From: Blastococcus colisei
GTDB taxonomy: Bacteria > Actinomycetota > Actinomycetes > Mycobacteriales > Geodermatophilaceae
NCBI RefSeq assembly: GCF_006717095.1
Contig: NZ_VFQE01000002.1
Location: 124,001-188,000, forward strand
DNA: 64,000 nt
Reading direction: 5' to 3'
The translations under genes and the position numbers were made by a program. The notes below the pieces were generated by a model. That model did not search any database and had not been told where the DNA came from. It saw nothing but the letters and a program-made list of their open reading frames with translations. Within the stretch, counting starts at the first letter, position 1. Every line of letters begins with the position of its first letter. Below, piece after piece: positions 32,948 to 43,379 of the stretch.

Positions 32948-34474
32948 ATGCTCGTCGTCGTGACCCCGCCACTGGACACCGAGCGCTGTTATCGCGCCGT
33001 CGCCGGACGCGATGCCCGCTTCGACGGCTGGTTCTTCACCGCCGTGCACACCACCGGCATCTACTGCCGCCCGTCGTGCCCGGCGCGCACTCCCCTGGCA
33101 CGCAACGTCACCTTCTTCACGACCGCTGCCGCTGCCCAGGGCGCCGGGTTCCGCGCCTGTCGTCGGTGCCGTCCCGACGCCGTCCCCGGGTCGCCGGAGT
33201 GGGACGTCCGCGCCGACATCGTCGCCCGCGCCATGCGGCTGATCGCCGACGGCGAGGTCGAGCGCTCCGGGGTACCGGGTCTGGCCGCCCGGCTCGGTTA
33301 CTCGGAGCGCCAGCTGCACCGCCTGCTGGTCGGCGAGCTCGGGGTCGGGCCGCTGGCCTTGGCCCGTGCGCAGCGAGCGCAGACCGCGCGGATCCTCGTC
33401 GAGACCACGGACCTGCCGATGGCCGACGTCGCCTTCGCGGCCGGGTTCGCCAGCATCCGGCAGTTCAACGACACCGTCCGCGAGGTGTTCGCGACCACTC
33501 CCACCGAGCTGCGCCGGAAGAGCGCGGGCGCCACCGGCGCGGCCCCCGGGTGGCTCACCCTGCGCCTGGCCGCCCGCGCGCCCTACGAGGCGGCCGAGGT
33601 CCTGCTCTTCCTCGGCGCGCACGCCGTCCCCGGGCTCGAGGAGTGGGACGGGACGACGTTCTCCCGCGTGCTCGACCTGCCGCACGGGCCGGCGGTCGTG
33701 CGGCTCTCCCCCGCTCCCGACGGCGGCGCGGCCGTCACCGCCCGGCTGCGCCTCGCCGAGCTGCGCGACCTGGGTCCGGCCGTGACCCGCTGCCGCCGGA
33801 TGCTCGACCTGGACGCCGACCCGGCCGCCGTCGACGACGTCCTGGGCGCCGACCCCGCCCTCGCTCCGCTGGTGGCCGCCGCTCCGGGACGGCGAGTGCC
33901 CGCCTCCCCGGACGCCGACGAGCTGGCGATCCGCGCCGTCCTCGGTCAGCAAGTGTCGGTCGCCGGCGCCCGCACGCTCACGACGCGCCTGCTGTCGGCC
34001 GGCGCTCCCCTGGCCGAGCCGGTCGGCACGCTCACCCATGCCTTCCCCCGGGCCGCCGCACTGACCGACGCCGACCTGAGCGCCGTCGGTCTGACCGGTG
34101 CCAGGCGCCGCACGGTCTCGGCGCTGGCGACCGCGCTCGCCTCCGGCGACATCGCCCTCGACCCGGGCGCCGACCGCGAGGAGGCCGGCCGGGCGCTGCT
34201 CGCCGTCCCCGGTATCGGCCCGTGGACGGCGGCGCTGGTCGGGCTCCGCGGCCTCGCCGACCCCGACGTCTGGCTGCCCGGTGATCTGGCACTCCGGAGG
34301 TCGCTGGCCGCCCTCGGCAGCTCCGACGCCGATGCTGCCCTTCGCTGGCGGCCCTGGCGGTCCTACGCCGTCCTGCACCTCTGGGCGCTCGCCGTGCCGT
34401 CCCTCTTCACCCGTCCGACCACACCCCTCACCCGCCCGACCACCCCCGCACCCGAACTCCAGAGGAGCGCCTGA
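32948..34474 (+). CDS. alkA: Ada-like / AlkA fusion: methylation-response regulator with 3-methyladenine glycosylase
   Basis: 508 residues (an alternative GTG lies at 32960). Residues 1-85 are an Ada N-terminal zinc domain with C40, C44, C71 and C74 in place (IYCRPSCPAR, CRRCRPD); C40 would accept methyl from phosphotriesters. Residues 85-175 are an AraC-type HTH pair. Residues 185-500 are AlkA: a helix-hairpin-helix ending VPGIGPWTAALVGLRG and the catalytic Asp in LPGDLALRR. It both activates the adaptive response and excises alkylated bases. It overlaps ogt by one base. Confidence 0.92.
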   Translation: MLVVVTPPLDTERCYRAVAGRDARFDGWFFTAVHTTGIYCRPSCPARTPLARNVTFFTTAAAAQGAGFRACRRCRPDAVPGSPEWDVRADIVARAMRLIADGEVERSGVPGLAARLGYSERQLHRLLVGELGVGPLALARAQRAQTARILVETTDLPMADVAFAAGFASIRQFNDTVREVFATTPTELRRKSAGATGAAPGWLTLRLAARAPYEAAEVLLFLGAHAVPGLEEWDGTTFSRVLDLPHGPAVVRLSPAPDGGAAVTARLRLAELRDLGPAVTRCRRMLDLDADPAAVDDVLGADPALAPLVAAAPGRRVPASPDADELAIRAVLGQQVSVAGARTLTTRLLSAGAPLAEPVGTLTHAFPRAAALTDADLSAVGLTGARRRTVSALATALASGDIALDPGADREEAGRALLAVPGIGPWTAALVGLRGLADPDVWLPGDLALRRSLAALGSSDADAALRWRPWRSYAVLHLWALAVPSLFTRPTTPLTRPTTPAPELQRSA

Positions 34475-35010
34475 TGACCATCCCGACCCTGGCCCGGCAC
34501 GCCACCGTTCCCACTCCACCCGGTCCCTTCACCGTCGTCGTCGACACCGATGCCGGCGGGCGGGACGTCGTGATCGCCAGCGGCTGGACCGCCGACGTCG
34601 CCGACCTCCTGCCGGTCGTGCACACCTCACTCCGCCCCGCGGGCAGCGAGTTCGTCGACCACCTGCCGGTGCTCGACCAGGTGGAGAAGTTCTTCGCCGG
34701 CGATGTCACGGCCATCGACGACGTCGTCGTCCGCCAGCGGTCGGGCCCCTTCCTCCAGGAGGCCTGGGACGTGCTCCGGACGGTGCCCGCCGGACGGCCC
34801 GACACCTACGCCGCCTTCGCCGCCCGCTGCGGGCGGCCGGCCGCGATCCGCGCGGCGGCCAACGCCTGCGCCCGCAACGCGGCGGCGCTGTTCGTCCCCT
34901 GCCACCGGGTGCTGGGGTCCGACGGCGGCCTCGGCGGCTTCCGCTGGGGCACGCCGGTCAAGCGGTGGCTGCTCGACCACGAAGCGGCCCACGCCCCCGT
35001 CCACGCCTGA
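34474..35010 (+). CDS. ogt: Methylated-DNA--protein-cysteine methyltransferase
   Basis: 178 residues. The acceptor Cys is C143 in VPCHRVLG, followed by GGFRWGTPVKRWLLDHE; the DNA-binding helix region RPAAIRAAANACARN precedes it. It removes O6-methyl from guanine in a suicide reaction. The start overlaps the Ada-AlkA stop (TGATG), so both are co-translated as an alkylation-repair operon. Confidence 0.93.
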   Translation: MTIPTLARHATVPTPPGPFTVVVDTDAGGRDVVIASGWTADVADLLPVVHTSLRPAGSEFVDHLPVLDQVEKFFAGDVTAIDDVVVRQRSGPFLQEAWDVLRTVPAGRPDTYAAFAARCGRPAAIRAAANACARNAAALFVPCHRVLGSDGGLGGFRWGTPVKRWLLDHEAAHAPVHA

Positions 35011-35120
35011 TCCTTCTGAGGCATCGGAAGCTCCCCCCACCGGAGCGCCTGCGAGCAGGGGTAGGGCTTCCACTGCCTCGAGGGCGGAAGTGTCGGACCC
35101 GTCCGGCAGGCTCGCCAACC

Positions 35121-36197
35121 ATGGACGCCGCTTCCCTGCTCACCGGTCTCCTCCTGGGCGCGCTGCTGGCCACCGCCGTCACCCTCGGGGTGGTCACGCT
35201 GCTGTCCCGTCGCCGCCCTGAGGGCGCCGGCCTGGAACCGGTGCACGAGTCGCTGGACCACCTGCACCGGCTGCTGGCCGGCATGGAGCGCGCCCGTGCC
35301 ACCGCGCACGGCGAGCTGCGCGAGCAGATGGGCACCGTCGGCCAGGCCTCGGCTCAGCTCACGCACGAGACGGCGGCCCTGGTCACCGCCCTGCGCACCC
35401 CGCACGTGCGCGGCCGCTGGGGCGAGGTGCAGCTGCGCCGGGTCGTCGAGGTCGCGGGGTTGGTCGAGCACTGCGACTTCGTCGAGCAGCCGGGGGGCAC
35501 CAACGACGAGGGCGCCGGCGTCCGGCCCGACCTGATCGTGACCCTCGCCGACGGCCGTCAGGTGATCGTCGACGCGAAGGTGCCGTTCACCGGCTACATC
35601 GAGGCGGTCCAGGCCACCGATCAGGGCGTGCGCGACCAGCGGGTCGCGATGCACGCCCGCCAGCTGCGGGCCCACGTCGACCAGCTGGCCGCCCGTCGTT
35701 ATCCGACCGCCTTCCGGCCGGCAGCACCGTTCACCGTGCTCTTCGTGCCCTCCGACGGCTTCCTGATGACGGCGTTGGAAGCCGAGCCGGGCCTGCTCGA
35801 GTACGGCTTCTCCCGCGACGTCGTGCTCGCCACCCCGAGCACCCTGCTGGCACTGCTGCGCACCGTCGCGTACTCCTGGCGGCAGGAGCGACTGGCCCGC
35901 GACGCCGACCAGGTGCTGGAGGTCGGTCGCCGGCTGCACGCCCGGCTGAGCACCCTGTCGGGCCACCTCACCCGCCTCGGCTCCGCTCTGGGCACGACGA
36001 TGACCCGCTTCAACGAGACCGTCGGCTCCTACGAGCGATCGGTCCTGACGGCGGCTCGCCGGTTCGACGACCTGGGCATCGCCGACAGCCCCGTGCCGAC
36101 GCCCGAGCCACTCGAGGCCACGGTCCGCAGCCTGCGTCCGGCCGAGCCGGCGTTCGACGACGATCGGCAGCAGAGCCGGGACGGCACGACCGGCTGA
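35121..36197 (+). CDS. rmuC: DNA recombination protein RmuC
   Basis: 358 residues: an N-terminal transmembrane helix (LLTGLLLGALLATAVTLGVVTLL), a coiled-coil (ESLDHLHRLLAGMERARATA), and the RmuC nuclease-like domain (VRGRWGEVQLRRVVEVAGL, RPDLIVTLADGRQVIVDAKVP, FLMTALEAEPGLLEYGFSRDV). The PDLIV...VDAK segment carries the conserved acidic and Lys residues of the restriction-nuclease-like fold. It limits inversions at repeats. It lies 110 nt after ogt. Confidence 0.9.
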   Translation: MDAASLLTGLLLGALLATAVTLGVVTLLSRRRPEGAGLEPVHESLDHLHRLLAGMERARATAHGELREQMGTVGQASAQLTHETAALVTALRTPHVRGRWGEVQLRRVVEVAGLVEHCDFVEQPGGTNDEGAGVRPDLIVTLADGRQVIVDAKVPFTGYIEAVQATDQGVRDQRVAMHARQLRAHVDQLAARRYPTAFRPAAPFTVLFVPSDGFLMTALEAEPGLLEYGFSRDVVLATPSTLLALLRTVAYSWRQERLARDADQVLEVGRRLHARLSTLSGHLTRLGSALGTTMTRFNETVGSYERSVLTAARRFDDLGIADSPVPTPEPLEATVRSLRPAEPAFDDDRQQSRDGTTG

Positions 36198-36384
36198 GAG
36201 GCCGCCGCCGGCGTCGGCGCAGCCGTCCCGCCGGTCCCACCCACACCGTTGGCCGGCCCCGCAGCGCCGTCGCAGCGCAACTCGGCGCCGTCCTGCACCT
36301 CAGTCGGGGTCTCGGTCGTTACCGTGGTCGCGGAAGGTTCGGCCACCGGGGCCGGCCACGGTGACACGGGGACGGAGGAGCGCC

Positions 36385-37014
36385 ATGGCCACTGCAGACG
36401 CATGGTCTCGGAGCGGGGCCCGGCCCGGTCGAGCGCCGGTCCCCGCTGATTCCCGGTCCGGCCGTCCGGTGAGCGCGGACCGGCCCCAGCGCGCCTCCCG
36501 GCCGCCGTCGTCCCGCCGCAGTGCGGAGCCGCCGCTCCGTCCGAGGGCGGACCGTCCGCGCGGCCGCGTGGACGAGGACTACGTCGACGCCCCCGCGAGG
36601 CAGCCCCGGAGCACGGCGGGCGCGACACGCAGTCGCGAAGCCGGCACGTCGGCCGGGCGCGGCGGCCGGGTTCGCGGAGCCGTCGCCGTCATCGGCATGT
36701 TCCTGGTGACTCTCGCGGGCGCCGGGATCGACTCGTTCGTCGGCATGGGCCTGGGCCTGGTGACCTTGGTCGCGCTGGTCGGCGTCACCGCGCTGGCCGC
36801 TCTCGTCGCGCGTCGTCGCGACCTCGCGTCCGTCGTCGTCGCGCCGCCGCTCGTCTTCGTCACCGTGGCGCTCGTGAACATCGGCCTCGCACCGTCGGCG
36901 AGCTTCAACCTGCCCACGATCGCGACGCTGCTGGTGCGCGGCTTCCCGACCATGGGGATCGCGACGGCCGTGGCCCTCGTGCTGGCCCTGGTCCGCCTGG
37001 CCGCCCGGCGCTGA
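36385..37014 (+). CDS. DUF6542-type membrane protein
   Basis: 209 residues from the ATG at 36385 with GGAGGAG upstream. The first ~95 residues are Arg/Pro/Ser-rich and disordered; the rest contains four hydrophobic helices (VAVIGMFLVTLAGAGIDSF, GLGLVTLVALVGVTALAAL and two more). The pattern matches the actinobacterial DUF6542 family of unknown function, often found beside ispH and xseA genes as here. It is convergent with ispH. Confidence 0.65.
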   Translation: MATADAWSRSGARPGRAPVPADSRSGRPVSADRPQRASRPPSSRRSAEPPLRPRADRPRGRVDEDYVDAPARQPRSTAGATRSREAGTSAGRGGRVRGAVAVIGMFLVTLAGAGIDSFVGMGLGLVTLVALVGVTALAALVARRRDLASVVVAPPLVFVTVALVNIGLAPSASFNLPTIATLLVRGFPTMGIATAVALVLALVRLAARR

Positions 37015-37063
37015 GCGCAGCCGGCAGCAACGGCGTGTCCCGCCGGAGCGCGCCCTCGCACCG

Positions 37064-37146
37064 CCGTCCTACCTCACTGTGCAGGGTCCTCCCCCGCGGT
37101 CGACGATGAGGGAGGACCCATGGTGATCAGGGAACCTGATCACCAT
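37064..37146 (+). repeat. Intergenic palindromic repeat unit, copy 1
   Basis: The unit is CCGTCCTACCTC, about 8 nt, then a palindrome from GGGTCCTCCC to GGGAGGACCC (37084-37119), then a second palindrome atggtgatcagg/cctgatcaccat (37120-37146). The same unit occurs at 56887-56972 and, inverted and split by an insertion sequence, at 53838-53885 plus 55767-55808. It lies between convergent genes, directly after ispH, and may act as a two-sided terminator. Confidence 0.75.
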
Positions 37147-37148
37147 GG

Positions 37149-38120
37149 TCAGTCGCCGGCGGTCTGCGCGGCCTTCTCGGCGCGGCGGAGCTCGTGCGGC
37201 AGGGCGAAGACCAGTCGCTCCTCGGCGGCCTTCACCGTCTCGACGTCGGCGTAGCCGCGCTCGGCCAGCCAGTCGAGGACCTCGCTCACCAGGACCTCGG
37301 GTACCGACGCGCCGCTGGTGACCCCGACGGTGCCCACGCCCTCGAGCCAGGCCGGGTCGATCTCGGCGGCGAAGTCGACCAGGTGCGAGTCGCGGGCGCC
37401 GGCCTCCAGCGCCACCTCGACCAGCCGCACCGAGTTCGAGCTGTTCGTGGAGCCGACGACGAGCACGAGATCGCAGTCGGCGGCCATCTGCTTCACGGCC
37501 TGCTGACGGTTCTGGGTGGCGTAGCAGATGTCGTCGCTCGGCGGTGACTGCAGCCCGGGGAACCGGTTCTTCAGCTGGTCGACCGTCGCCAGCGTCTCGT
37601 CGACCGACAGCGTCGTCTGGGACAGCCACACGACCTTCTCCGGGTCGCGCACCTGGACGTTGGCCACGTCCTCGGGACCGTCCACCAGCTGGACGTGGGC
37701 CGGCGCCTCACCTGCGGTGCCCTCGACCTCTTCGTGGCCGCGGTGACCGATCAGCAGGATGTCGTAGTCGTCGCGGGCGAAGCGCTTGGCCTCCTGGTGC
37801 ACCTTCGTCACCAGCGGGCAGGTCGCGTCGATGGTGCGCAGCTGCCGGCCGGCCGCCTCCTCGTGCACCGCCGGCGACACCCCGTGCGCGCTGAAGACGA
37901 CGACCGACCCCTCGGGCACCTCATCGGTCTCCTCGACGAAGATCGCCCCGCGTCGCTCCAGCGTCGCCACCACGTGCTTGTTGTGGACGATCTGCTTGCG
38001 GACGTAGACGGGGGCGCCGTGGATCTCCAGGGCCCGCTCGACGGCCACCACCGCCCGATCGACGCCGGCGCAGTAGCCCCGGGGATCGGCCAGCAGGACG
38101 CGTCCGCGCTGATCAGCCAT
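37149..38120 (-). CDS. ispH: 4-hydroxy-3-methylbut-2-enyl diphosphate reductase
   Basis: 323 residues from the ATG at 38120. The three Cys ligands of the iron-sulfur cluster are in [20 protein letters not shown] and [15 protein letters not shown]/ICYATQNRQ segments; the substrate motif [14 protein letters not shown] is present. It makes IPP and DMAPP in the last step of the MEP isoprenoid pathway. A palindromic repeat follows its stop. The neighbouring xseA, xseB and glpX genes repeat the order seen in mycobacteria. Confidence 0.95.
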   Translation of the reverse strand: MADQRGRVLLADPRGYCAGVDRAVVAVERALEIHGAPVYVRKQIVHNKHVVATLERRGAIFVEETDEVPEGSVVVFSAHGVSPAVHEEAAGRQLRTIDATCPLVTKVHQEAKRFARDDYDILLIGHRGHEEVEGTAGEAPAHVQLVDGPEDVANVQVRDPEKVVWLSQTTLSVDETLATVDQLKNRFPGLQSPPSDDICYATQNRQQAVKQMAADCDLVLVVGSTNSSNSVRLVEVALEAGARDSHLVDFAAEIDPAWLEGVGTVGVTSGASVPEVLVSEVLDWLAERGYADVETVKAAEERLVFALPHELRRAEKAAQTAGD

Positions 38121-38248
38121 GCACCCATGGTAAGTGGGTTCCGCCCGAGGCTCCCCGTTCCGCGGGGTGGGACCGGACACGGCCACCTCCCCGGGTGGAT
38201 CTGCACACATCGCGTGTCGGGCCGCAGGATGTGGGGCACGCTGTGCGC

Positions 38249-39583
38249 ATGGCTCGAGAGATCCCTGAGGTTGTCCGCGCTGCCGCCGGTCTGGCAGCCA
38301 CCGTCGTGGACGAGGCGCGCAAGCTTCCGGAGACGCTGCCGGGCCTCCCGGTGCGACTCATCGGCATGGCCATGCAGCACGCGATGAAGGTGCAGCAGCA
38401 GTACGCCGGCCTGGTCGCCCGCGGCGACGAGCTGTTCACCGGCCTGCGCGGCGAGAACGAGCCCGGGCTCGCCACCTTCGACGACGACGACGTCGAGCCG
38501 GCCACCGTCACCCGGCCGTCCAACGGCTACCGCGAGTCCGCCTTCGACCGCGCGGGTGACTCGTTCCCCCTCGACGAGACGCTCACCGACGACGAGGTCC
38601 GGACGCTGCCCGCCGACCCGCCTGCCGATGCCGTCACCGCCGTCGTCGACGAGCTCGCCGATCAGGTGGAGACCGGCCAGCAGTCGATCGAGGAGCTGAC
38701 CGAGGAGGCCCCGGCCATCGAGGAGATCCTCGACGAGATCGCGATCGACGAGCTGGTCGACCAGGCGCCCACCCTCGAGGAGACCAGCCCCGACGCGCCC
38801 GCCCTCTCCCTGGTCCAGGACACCCCGGCCACCGAGGACGCCGCAGCGCTGGAGTCCGCCCTGCTGGAGTCCGACGACTCCGCCGCCGCGACCGCCGAGC
38901 CCGACCAGACCCCGGACGTGGCCACCAGCGTCGACGTCCTCACCCCGGACGGTGAGATCGCCACCGTCGACGCGGCCGTCACCGACGAGGGCATCGCGGC
39001 GCCGGAGACGCCCGCCGCCGAAGCCGCGGCGCCGGAGGCTCCCGCCGCTGAGGCGGAGGGACGCACGACGACCAAGCCCCGCAAGGCCGCGAAGGCGAGC
39101 TCCGGCAAGGGCGCCAAGGCAGGGAAGCGCGCCGAGGCGACCGACACCGCTGCCACGGAGACCAACGCCGGGCCGGCGAGGGCCACGGACGAGAGCGGGT
39201 CCGACGTCGCCGCCGCCACCGGTGTCCGCACCGACGTGGGCGCGAGCGACACCTCCGCGGAGGACAGCGCCATCGCCGAGGGCGCGGCCGTCGACGCGGT
39301 GGGCGAGACGTCCGCCGCCCCGACCGACGACCCGCAGGGCGCCAGCGAGCTCTCCGGGTCCCAGGCCGCCGGCACGGCACCGATCGACGGCTACGACGGG
39401 TTCTCCATCGCCCAGTTGCGCGGCCGCCTCCGGGGCTACGCGCTCAGCACGGTGCAGGACCTCCTTGCCTACGAGGAGGCGACGCGGGCCCGTGAGCCGT
39501 ACGTGCGGCTGCTGCGCAACCGCCTGGAGAAGCTCGAGCAGCAGGCGGTCGAGTCCAGCCCACTGGCCCCCCGCGGCGCATGA
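38249..39583 (+). CDS. Lipid-droplet-associated-type protein
   Basis: 444 residues. The N-terminal ~80 residues ([44 protein letters not shown]) match actinobacterial lipid-droplet-associated proteins related to phasin-like coats; the C-terminal ~55 residues ([32 protein letters not shown]) are a conserved tail helix. The long middle is acidic Ala/Glu/Thr-rich and disordered with a Lys-rich patch ([20 protein letters not shown]), longer than usual. It probably coats storage-lipid or polyester inclusions. Confidence 0.7.
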   Translation: MAREIPEVVRAAAGLAATVVDEARKLPETLPGLPVRLIGMAMQHAMKVQQQYAGLVARGDELFTGLRGENEPGLATFDDDDVEPATVTRPSNGYRESAFDRAGDSFPLDETLTDDEVRTLPADPPADAVTAVVDELADQVETGQQSIEELTEEAPAIEEILDEIAIDELVDQAPTLEETSPDAPALSLVQDTPATEDAAALESALLESDDSAAATAEPDQTPDVATSVDVLTPDGEIATVDAAVTDEGIAAPETPAAEAAAPEAPAAEAEGRTTTKPRKAAKASSGKGAKAGKRAEATDTAATETNAGPARATDESGSDVAAATGVRTDVGASDTSAEDSAIAEGAAVDAVGETSAAPTDDPQGASELSGSQAAGTAPIDGYDGFSIAQLRGRLRGYALSTVQDLLAYEEATRAREPYVRLLRNRLEKLEQQAVESSPLAPRGA

Positions 39584-39614
39584 TCCGTCGGAGGCTGATG
39601 GCACGCTCGGGGGT

Positions 39615-40850
39615 GTGACCGCCCCCTCCTCCCCCGAGGCGCCCTGGCCGGTCCGCACCGTCGCGCGCAAGATCGCCGACTGGATCGGCCGCCTCGGTGA
39701 GGTCTGGGTCGAGGGGCAGGTCGCCCAGCTCTCCCGCCGCGGTGGGGCGGCGACCGTCTTCCTCACCCTGCGGGACCCGGCCGCGGATCTGTCCGTGCCG
39801 GTCACCTGTCACCGCGACGTCGCCGAGCGCCCCGGCCTGGAGCTGACCGAGGGCGCCCGCGTGATCGTGCGGGCGCGCCCCGACTACTACGTCGCCAGGG
39901 GCTCGTTCTCGCTGCGGGCCACCGAGATCCGCGCGGTCGGCCTCGGTGAGCTGCTGGCCCGCATCGAGCGCATCCGTCGGCTGCTGGCGGCCGAGGGCCT
40001 CTTCGACGCCGCCCGCAAGCGCCCCCTCCCCTTCGCCCCCGCCGTGGTCGGCGTCATCACCGGCCGGGACAGCGCCGCCGAACGCGACGTCCTGGTGACG
40101 GCGCGGCGGCGGTGGCCGGCGATCCGCTTCGAGATGTTCAACTGCGCCGTCCAGGGCCCGCAGGCCGCGGCCAACGTGATCGAGGGCCTGCGCCGGCTCG
40201 ATGCCGACCACGCGGTCGAGGTCATCGTGATCGCCCGTGGCGGCGGCTCGGTCGAGGACCTGCTGCCCTTCTCCGACGAGGGTCTCGTGCGCGCCATCGC
40301 CGCGACCCGCACGCCGGTCGTCACGGCGGTCGGCCACGAGACGGACACCACGCTGGTCGACCACGTCGCCGACGTCCGTGCCGCGACGCCCACGGACGCC
40401 GCCCACCGCGTGGTGCCGGAGATCGGCGAGCAGCGCCGTCTCGTCGACGGGTTGCGCTCCCGGGCCCGCCAGGTGCTCACCGGCCGGGTCGAGCAGCAGG
40501 AGCGATGGCTGGAGTCGATGCGGACCCGCCCGGTGCTGGCCTCACCCGATCGGCTGCTGCACGGGCGGGAGGAGGACGTCGTCTCCCTCCGGACCCGCGC
40601 CCGCCGGACCCTGGCGCACCGGGTCGACGGGGCCGGGCGCGACCTCGAGCACGCCCGCGCCCGGGTGGCGGCCCTGTCCCCCGCTGCCACCCTCGAGCGC
40701 GGGTACGCCGTCCTCCAGAAGGCCGACGGATCGCTGGTCCGCGACCCGGCGGAGGTCACCGACGGAGAGCGACTCCGCGTCCGGGTCGCCGACGGCCGGA
40801 TCCCCGTGCGGGTCGAGCTGCCCGGCGACGGGGAGGATGAGCGACCGTGA
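39615..40850 (+). CDS. xseA: Exodeoxyribonuclease VII large subunit
   Basis: 411 residues from GTG 39615. An OB-fold domain ([25 protein letters not shown]) is followed by the catalytic region with [34 protein letters not shown] and [25 protein letters not shown]. With XseB it degrades single-stranded DNA. It overlaps xseB by 4 nt (GTGA). Confidence 0.95.
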   Translation: MTAPSSPEAPWPVRTVARKIADWIGRLGEVWVEGQVAQLSRRGGAATVFLTLRDPAADLSVPVTCHRDVAERPGLELTEGARVIVRARPDYYVARGSFSLRATEIRAVGLGELLARIERIRRLLAAEGLFDAARKRPLPFAPAVVGVITGRDSAAERDVLVTARRRWPAIRFEMFNCAVQGPQAAANVIEGLRRLDADHAVEVIVIARGGGSVEDLLPFSDEGLVRAIAATRTPVVTAVGHETDTTLVDHVADVRAATPTDAAHRVVPEIGEQRRLVDGLRSRARQVLTGRVEQQERWLESMRTRPVLASPDRLLHGREEDVVSLRTRARRTLAHRVDGAGRDLEHARARVAALSPAATLERGYAVLQKADGSLVRDPAEVTDGERLRVRVADGRIPVRVELPGDGEDERP

Positions 40851-41065
40851 CCGAGAACGCCGAGCCGACGACCACCTACGAGCAGGCCCGCGAGGAGCTC
40901 GCCGACGTCGTCCGCCGGCTCGAGGCCGGCGGCCTGACGCTCGAGGAGTCACTGGCGCTCTGGGAGCGCGGTGAGGAGCTGGCGAAGCTCTGCCAGCACT
41001 GGCTGGACCGGGCCAGGGAGCGGCTGGCCGCGGCCGCGCCGGCGGACGACGCCGACCGGTCCTGA
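40847..41065 (+). CDS. xseB: Exodeoxyribonuclease VII small subunit
   Basis: 72 residues, the normal size. The family core [35 protein letters not shown] is complete. Several copies bind each XseA. Translation is coupled to xseA through GTGA. Confidence 0.93.
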   Translation: MTENAEPTTTYEQAREELADVVRRLEAGGLTLEESLALWERGEELAKLCQHWLDRARERLAAAAPADDADRS

Positions 41066-41086
41066 CCGGCGCCGTCCGCGCGGACG

Positions 41087-41413
41087 TCAGGCGGCCCGGG
41101 AGAGCCCGCCGTCGGCGGTGACCACCAGACCGGCCGCGGCCATCGCCGCGATGATCCGGTCGGCGCGCCGGCGCAGGAGGCCCGACATCCGCAGGTCGTC
41201 CGGCCGGTGGTCGGTGGCGTCGGGAGCCAGCGGATCACCCGGCCCGTCGTAGAGGCAGCGGGCGAGAGCGTCACGCACGTCCGGCGGCACGAGAGGCCGC
41301 GGCTCGGTTCCGGGTGCTCGGCTCATGACACGGGTCACCATCCCGCAGGCACACGAGCCGCCCGAGGACGGGGGTCGGTGGTCGCCGCCGGGGCAGTAGG
41401 CACGAGGGGGCAT
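41087..41413 (-). CDS. Small Cys-containing hypothetical protein
   Basis: 108 residues from the ATG at 41413 with GGAGGAG upstream. The N-terminal part has AYCPGGDHRPP and GGSCACGMV, possible zinc ligands; the C-terminal part is helical (MSGLLRRRADRIIAAMAAAGLVVTADGG). No family is recognised. It is convergent with xseB. Confidence 0.55.
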   Translation of the reverse strand: MPPRAYCPGGDHRPPSSGGSCACGMVTRVMSRAPGTEPRPLVPPDVRDALARCLYDGPGDPLAPDATDHRPDDLRMSGLLRRRADRIIAAMAAAGLVVTADGGLSRAA

Positions 41414-41570
41414 CGAGGCTCCTCCGAGGGAGTGCGAGGTCACTCGCGTGGCTGGTGTGGCGGAAGCGTCCCGGAAGCCGGCGCGAGCCGACACGCGACG
41501 CACCCGTCAGACACCATGTCGTGATGTTCGACACAGGATCGTCATCCTGCTGCCGCCCCGGCACCGCCGG

Positions 41571-42185
41571 TCAACCCGTGTAGGGCGCCACCGACTCCGC
41601 CATGACCTGCAGTTCCTCGTCGGACGCCGAGCCGCTCACCAGGACGGTGACCCCGTCGGCCTCCCGCCACAGCGCCGTCTCGCCGTCCACCGTCGTCGAC
41701 CGGGCCCAGCTCCGGCCGGCGAGCTCGACCGTCCCCTGCTCCTCCGCGCCGTCGAGGACCGCGGCCACCGGATCGGCGGCCCGGTCGTCGCTCACCACGA
41801 ACCCGGCGAACTCCTCCTCCGGCGTCAGGTAGCCGATCTGAAGGGTGACCGGGTCGCCCTCCCCCGCGTCGCCGGCGTCGGTGCGGGCACTGGTCGGGCG
41901 GTAGCCCTCGTCCAGACCGGTCGGGACCAGCAGCTCGTAGCCGGCCCGCGCGGCGGCGAGCTGGACCGCCGATGACGGGTCGACCGTGCGCACACCGACG
42001 TCCGGACTCGAGCGGAATGCCTGCCACCCGACGATGAGCAGGCAGATGACCACCAGGGGCAGCAGCGACCGCACCATGTTGGCCGCATTCATCCGGTTCG
42101 CCCGCTCGACGGCCGGCGACACCGGCGGTGTCGCCGGCTCCGCGGGGTCGGGTGCGTGCTCGCTCGTCGGGCCGGCTCCGGTCAT
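41571..42185 (-). CDS. DUF4245 membrane-anchored protein
   Basis: 204 residues. One transmembrane helix (MVRSLLPLVVICLLIVGWQAF, about 37-57) precedes an extracellular domain with the DUF4245 pattern (LAAARAGYELLVPTGLDEGYRPTSA, VTLQIGYLTPEEEFAGFVVSD, GRSWARSTTVDGETALW). It is divergent from glpX, as in mycobacteria. The function is unknown; it is widely conserved in actinobacteria. Confidence 0.8.
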   Translation of the reverse strand: MTGAGPTSEHAPDPAEPATPPVSPAVERANRMNAANMVRSLLPLVVICLLIVGWQAFRSSPDVGVRTVDPSSAVQLAAARAGYELLVPTGLDEGYRPTSARTDAGDAGEGDPVTLQIGYLTPEEEFAGFVVSDDRAADPVAAVLDGAEEQGTVELAGRSWARSTTVDGETALWREADGVTVLVSGSASDEELQVMAESVAPYTG

Positions 42186-42298
42186 GCACCTAGGATCGCA
42201 GCAACGTTCTTCCGCCTCGCCGCCCATGGCCCCGTCCCGGGCCCCGCCCTGAGCTTGCGAAGGGTGGGAAGGACGGGGTCCTTCTCCAGGAGGTCCCC

Positions 42299-43354
42299 GT
42301 GTCGCTGCCCGTTCCCGAAGGCCCCCTCCCCACGAGCCATGGCTTCAGCACCGACCGGCCCGCCCCCGACCGCAACCTCGCCCTGGAGCTCGTCCGGGTG
42401 ACCGAGGCGGCGGCCATGGCGGCCGGGCGCTGGGTGGGACGTGGTGACAAGAACGGCGGCGACGGCGCCGCGGTCGACGCCATGCGCGCCCTCATCGGCA
42501 CGGTGAGCATGCGAGGCGTCGTCGTCATCGGCGAGGGCGAGAAGGACGAAGCGCCGATGCTCTACAACGGCGAGCAGGTCGGCGACGGGCAGGGGCCGGA
42601 GTGCGACGTCGCCGTCGACCCGATCGACGGCACCACCCTGATGGCCAAGGGCATGCCCAACGCCATCGCCGTCATGGCCGTGGCCGAGCGCGGGGCGATG
42701 TACGACCCGTCGGCGGTCTTCTACATGGAGAAGCTGGCCACCGGCCCCGCCGCTGCCGACGTCGTCGACATCACCGCCCCGGTCGCCGAGAACATCCGGC
42801 GGATCGCCAAGGCGAAGAAGAGCTCTCGGGGCGACGTCACCGTGTGCATCCTCGACCGCCCGCGCCACGAGCAGCTCGTCCACGAGGTGCGCGAGGCGGG
42901 CGCCCGCATCACGTTCATCACCGACGGCGACGTCGCCGGCGCGATCGCCGCCGCCCGCGAGGGCACCGGCGTGGACCTGCTGCTCGGCATCGGGGGGACG
43001 CCCGAGGGGATCATCGCGGCCTGCGCGCTCAAGTGCATGGGCGGGTCGCTGCAGGGCAAGCTATGGCCCAAGGACGACGACGAGCGGCAGAAGGCGATCG
43101 ACGCCGGGCACGACCTCGACCGGGTGCTGCACATCGACGACCTGGTCCGCGGTGACGTCTTCTTCGTGGCCACGGGCATCACCGACGGCGAGCTGCTCCG
43201 CGGCGTCCGCTACAGCTCCGGCGGCTGCACCACGCAGTCGCTGGTGATGCGGTCGAGGTCGGGGACGATCCGCTCGATCGACAGCCTGCACTCGCTGGAG
43301 AAGCTGCGCGCCTACTCCGCGGTGCCCTTCGACCGGGAGGACGGGCAGGGCTAG
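42299..43354 (+). CDS. glpX: Class II fructose-1,6-bisphosphatase
   Basis: 351 residues from GTG 42299 with CAGGAGG upstream. Metal-binding motifs are [14 protein letters not shown] and [15 protein letters not shown]; the [21 protein letters not shown] segment and the [15 protein letters not shown] tail are typical of GlpX. It dephosphorylates fructose-1,6-bisphosphate and is the main gluconeogenic phosphatase of actinobacteria. Confidence 0.95.
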   Translation: MSLPVPEGPLPTSHGFSTDRPAPDRNLALELVRVTEAAAMAAGRWVGRGDKNGGDGAAVDAMRALIGTVSMRGVVVIGEGEKDEAPMLYNGEQVGDGQGPECDVAVDPIDGTTLMAKGMPNAIAVMAVAERGAMYDPSAVFYMEKLATGPAAADVVDITAPVAENIRRIAKAKKSSRGDVTVCILDRPRHEQLVHEVREAGARITFITDGDVAGAIAAAREGTGVDLLLGIGGTPEGIIAACALKCMGGSLQGKLWPKDDDERQKAIDAGHDLDRVLHIDDLVRGDVFFVATGITDGELLRGVRYSSGGCTTQSLVMRSRSGTIRSIDSLHSLEKLRAYSAVPFDREDGQG

Positions 43355-43379
43355 GGCCGGGCCCCCCGGCAGGGCGCGA

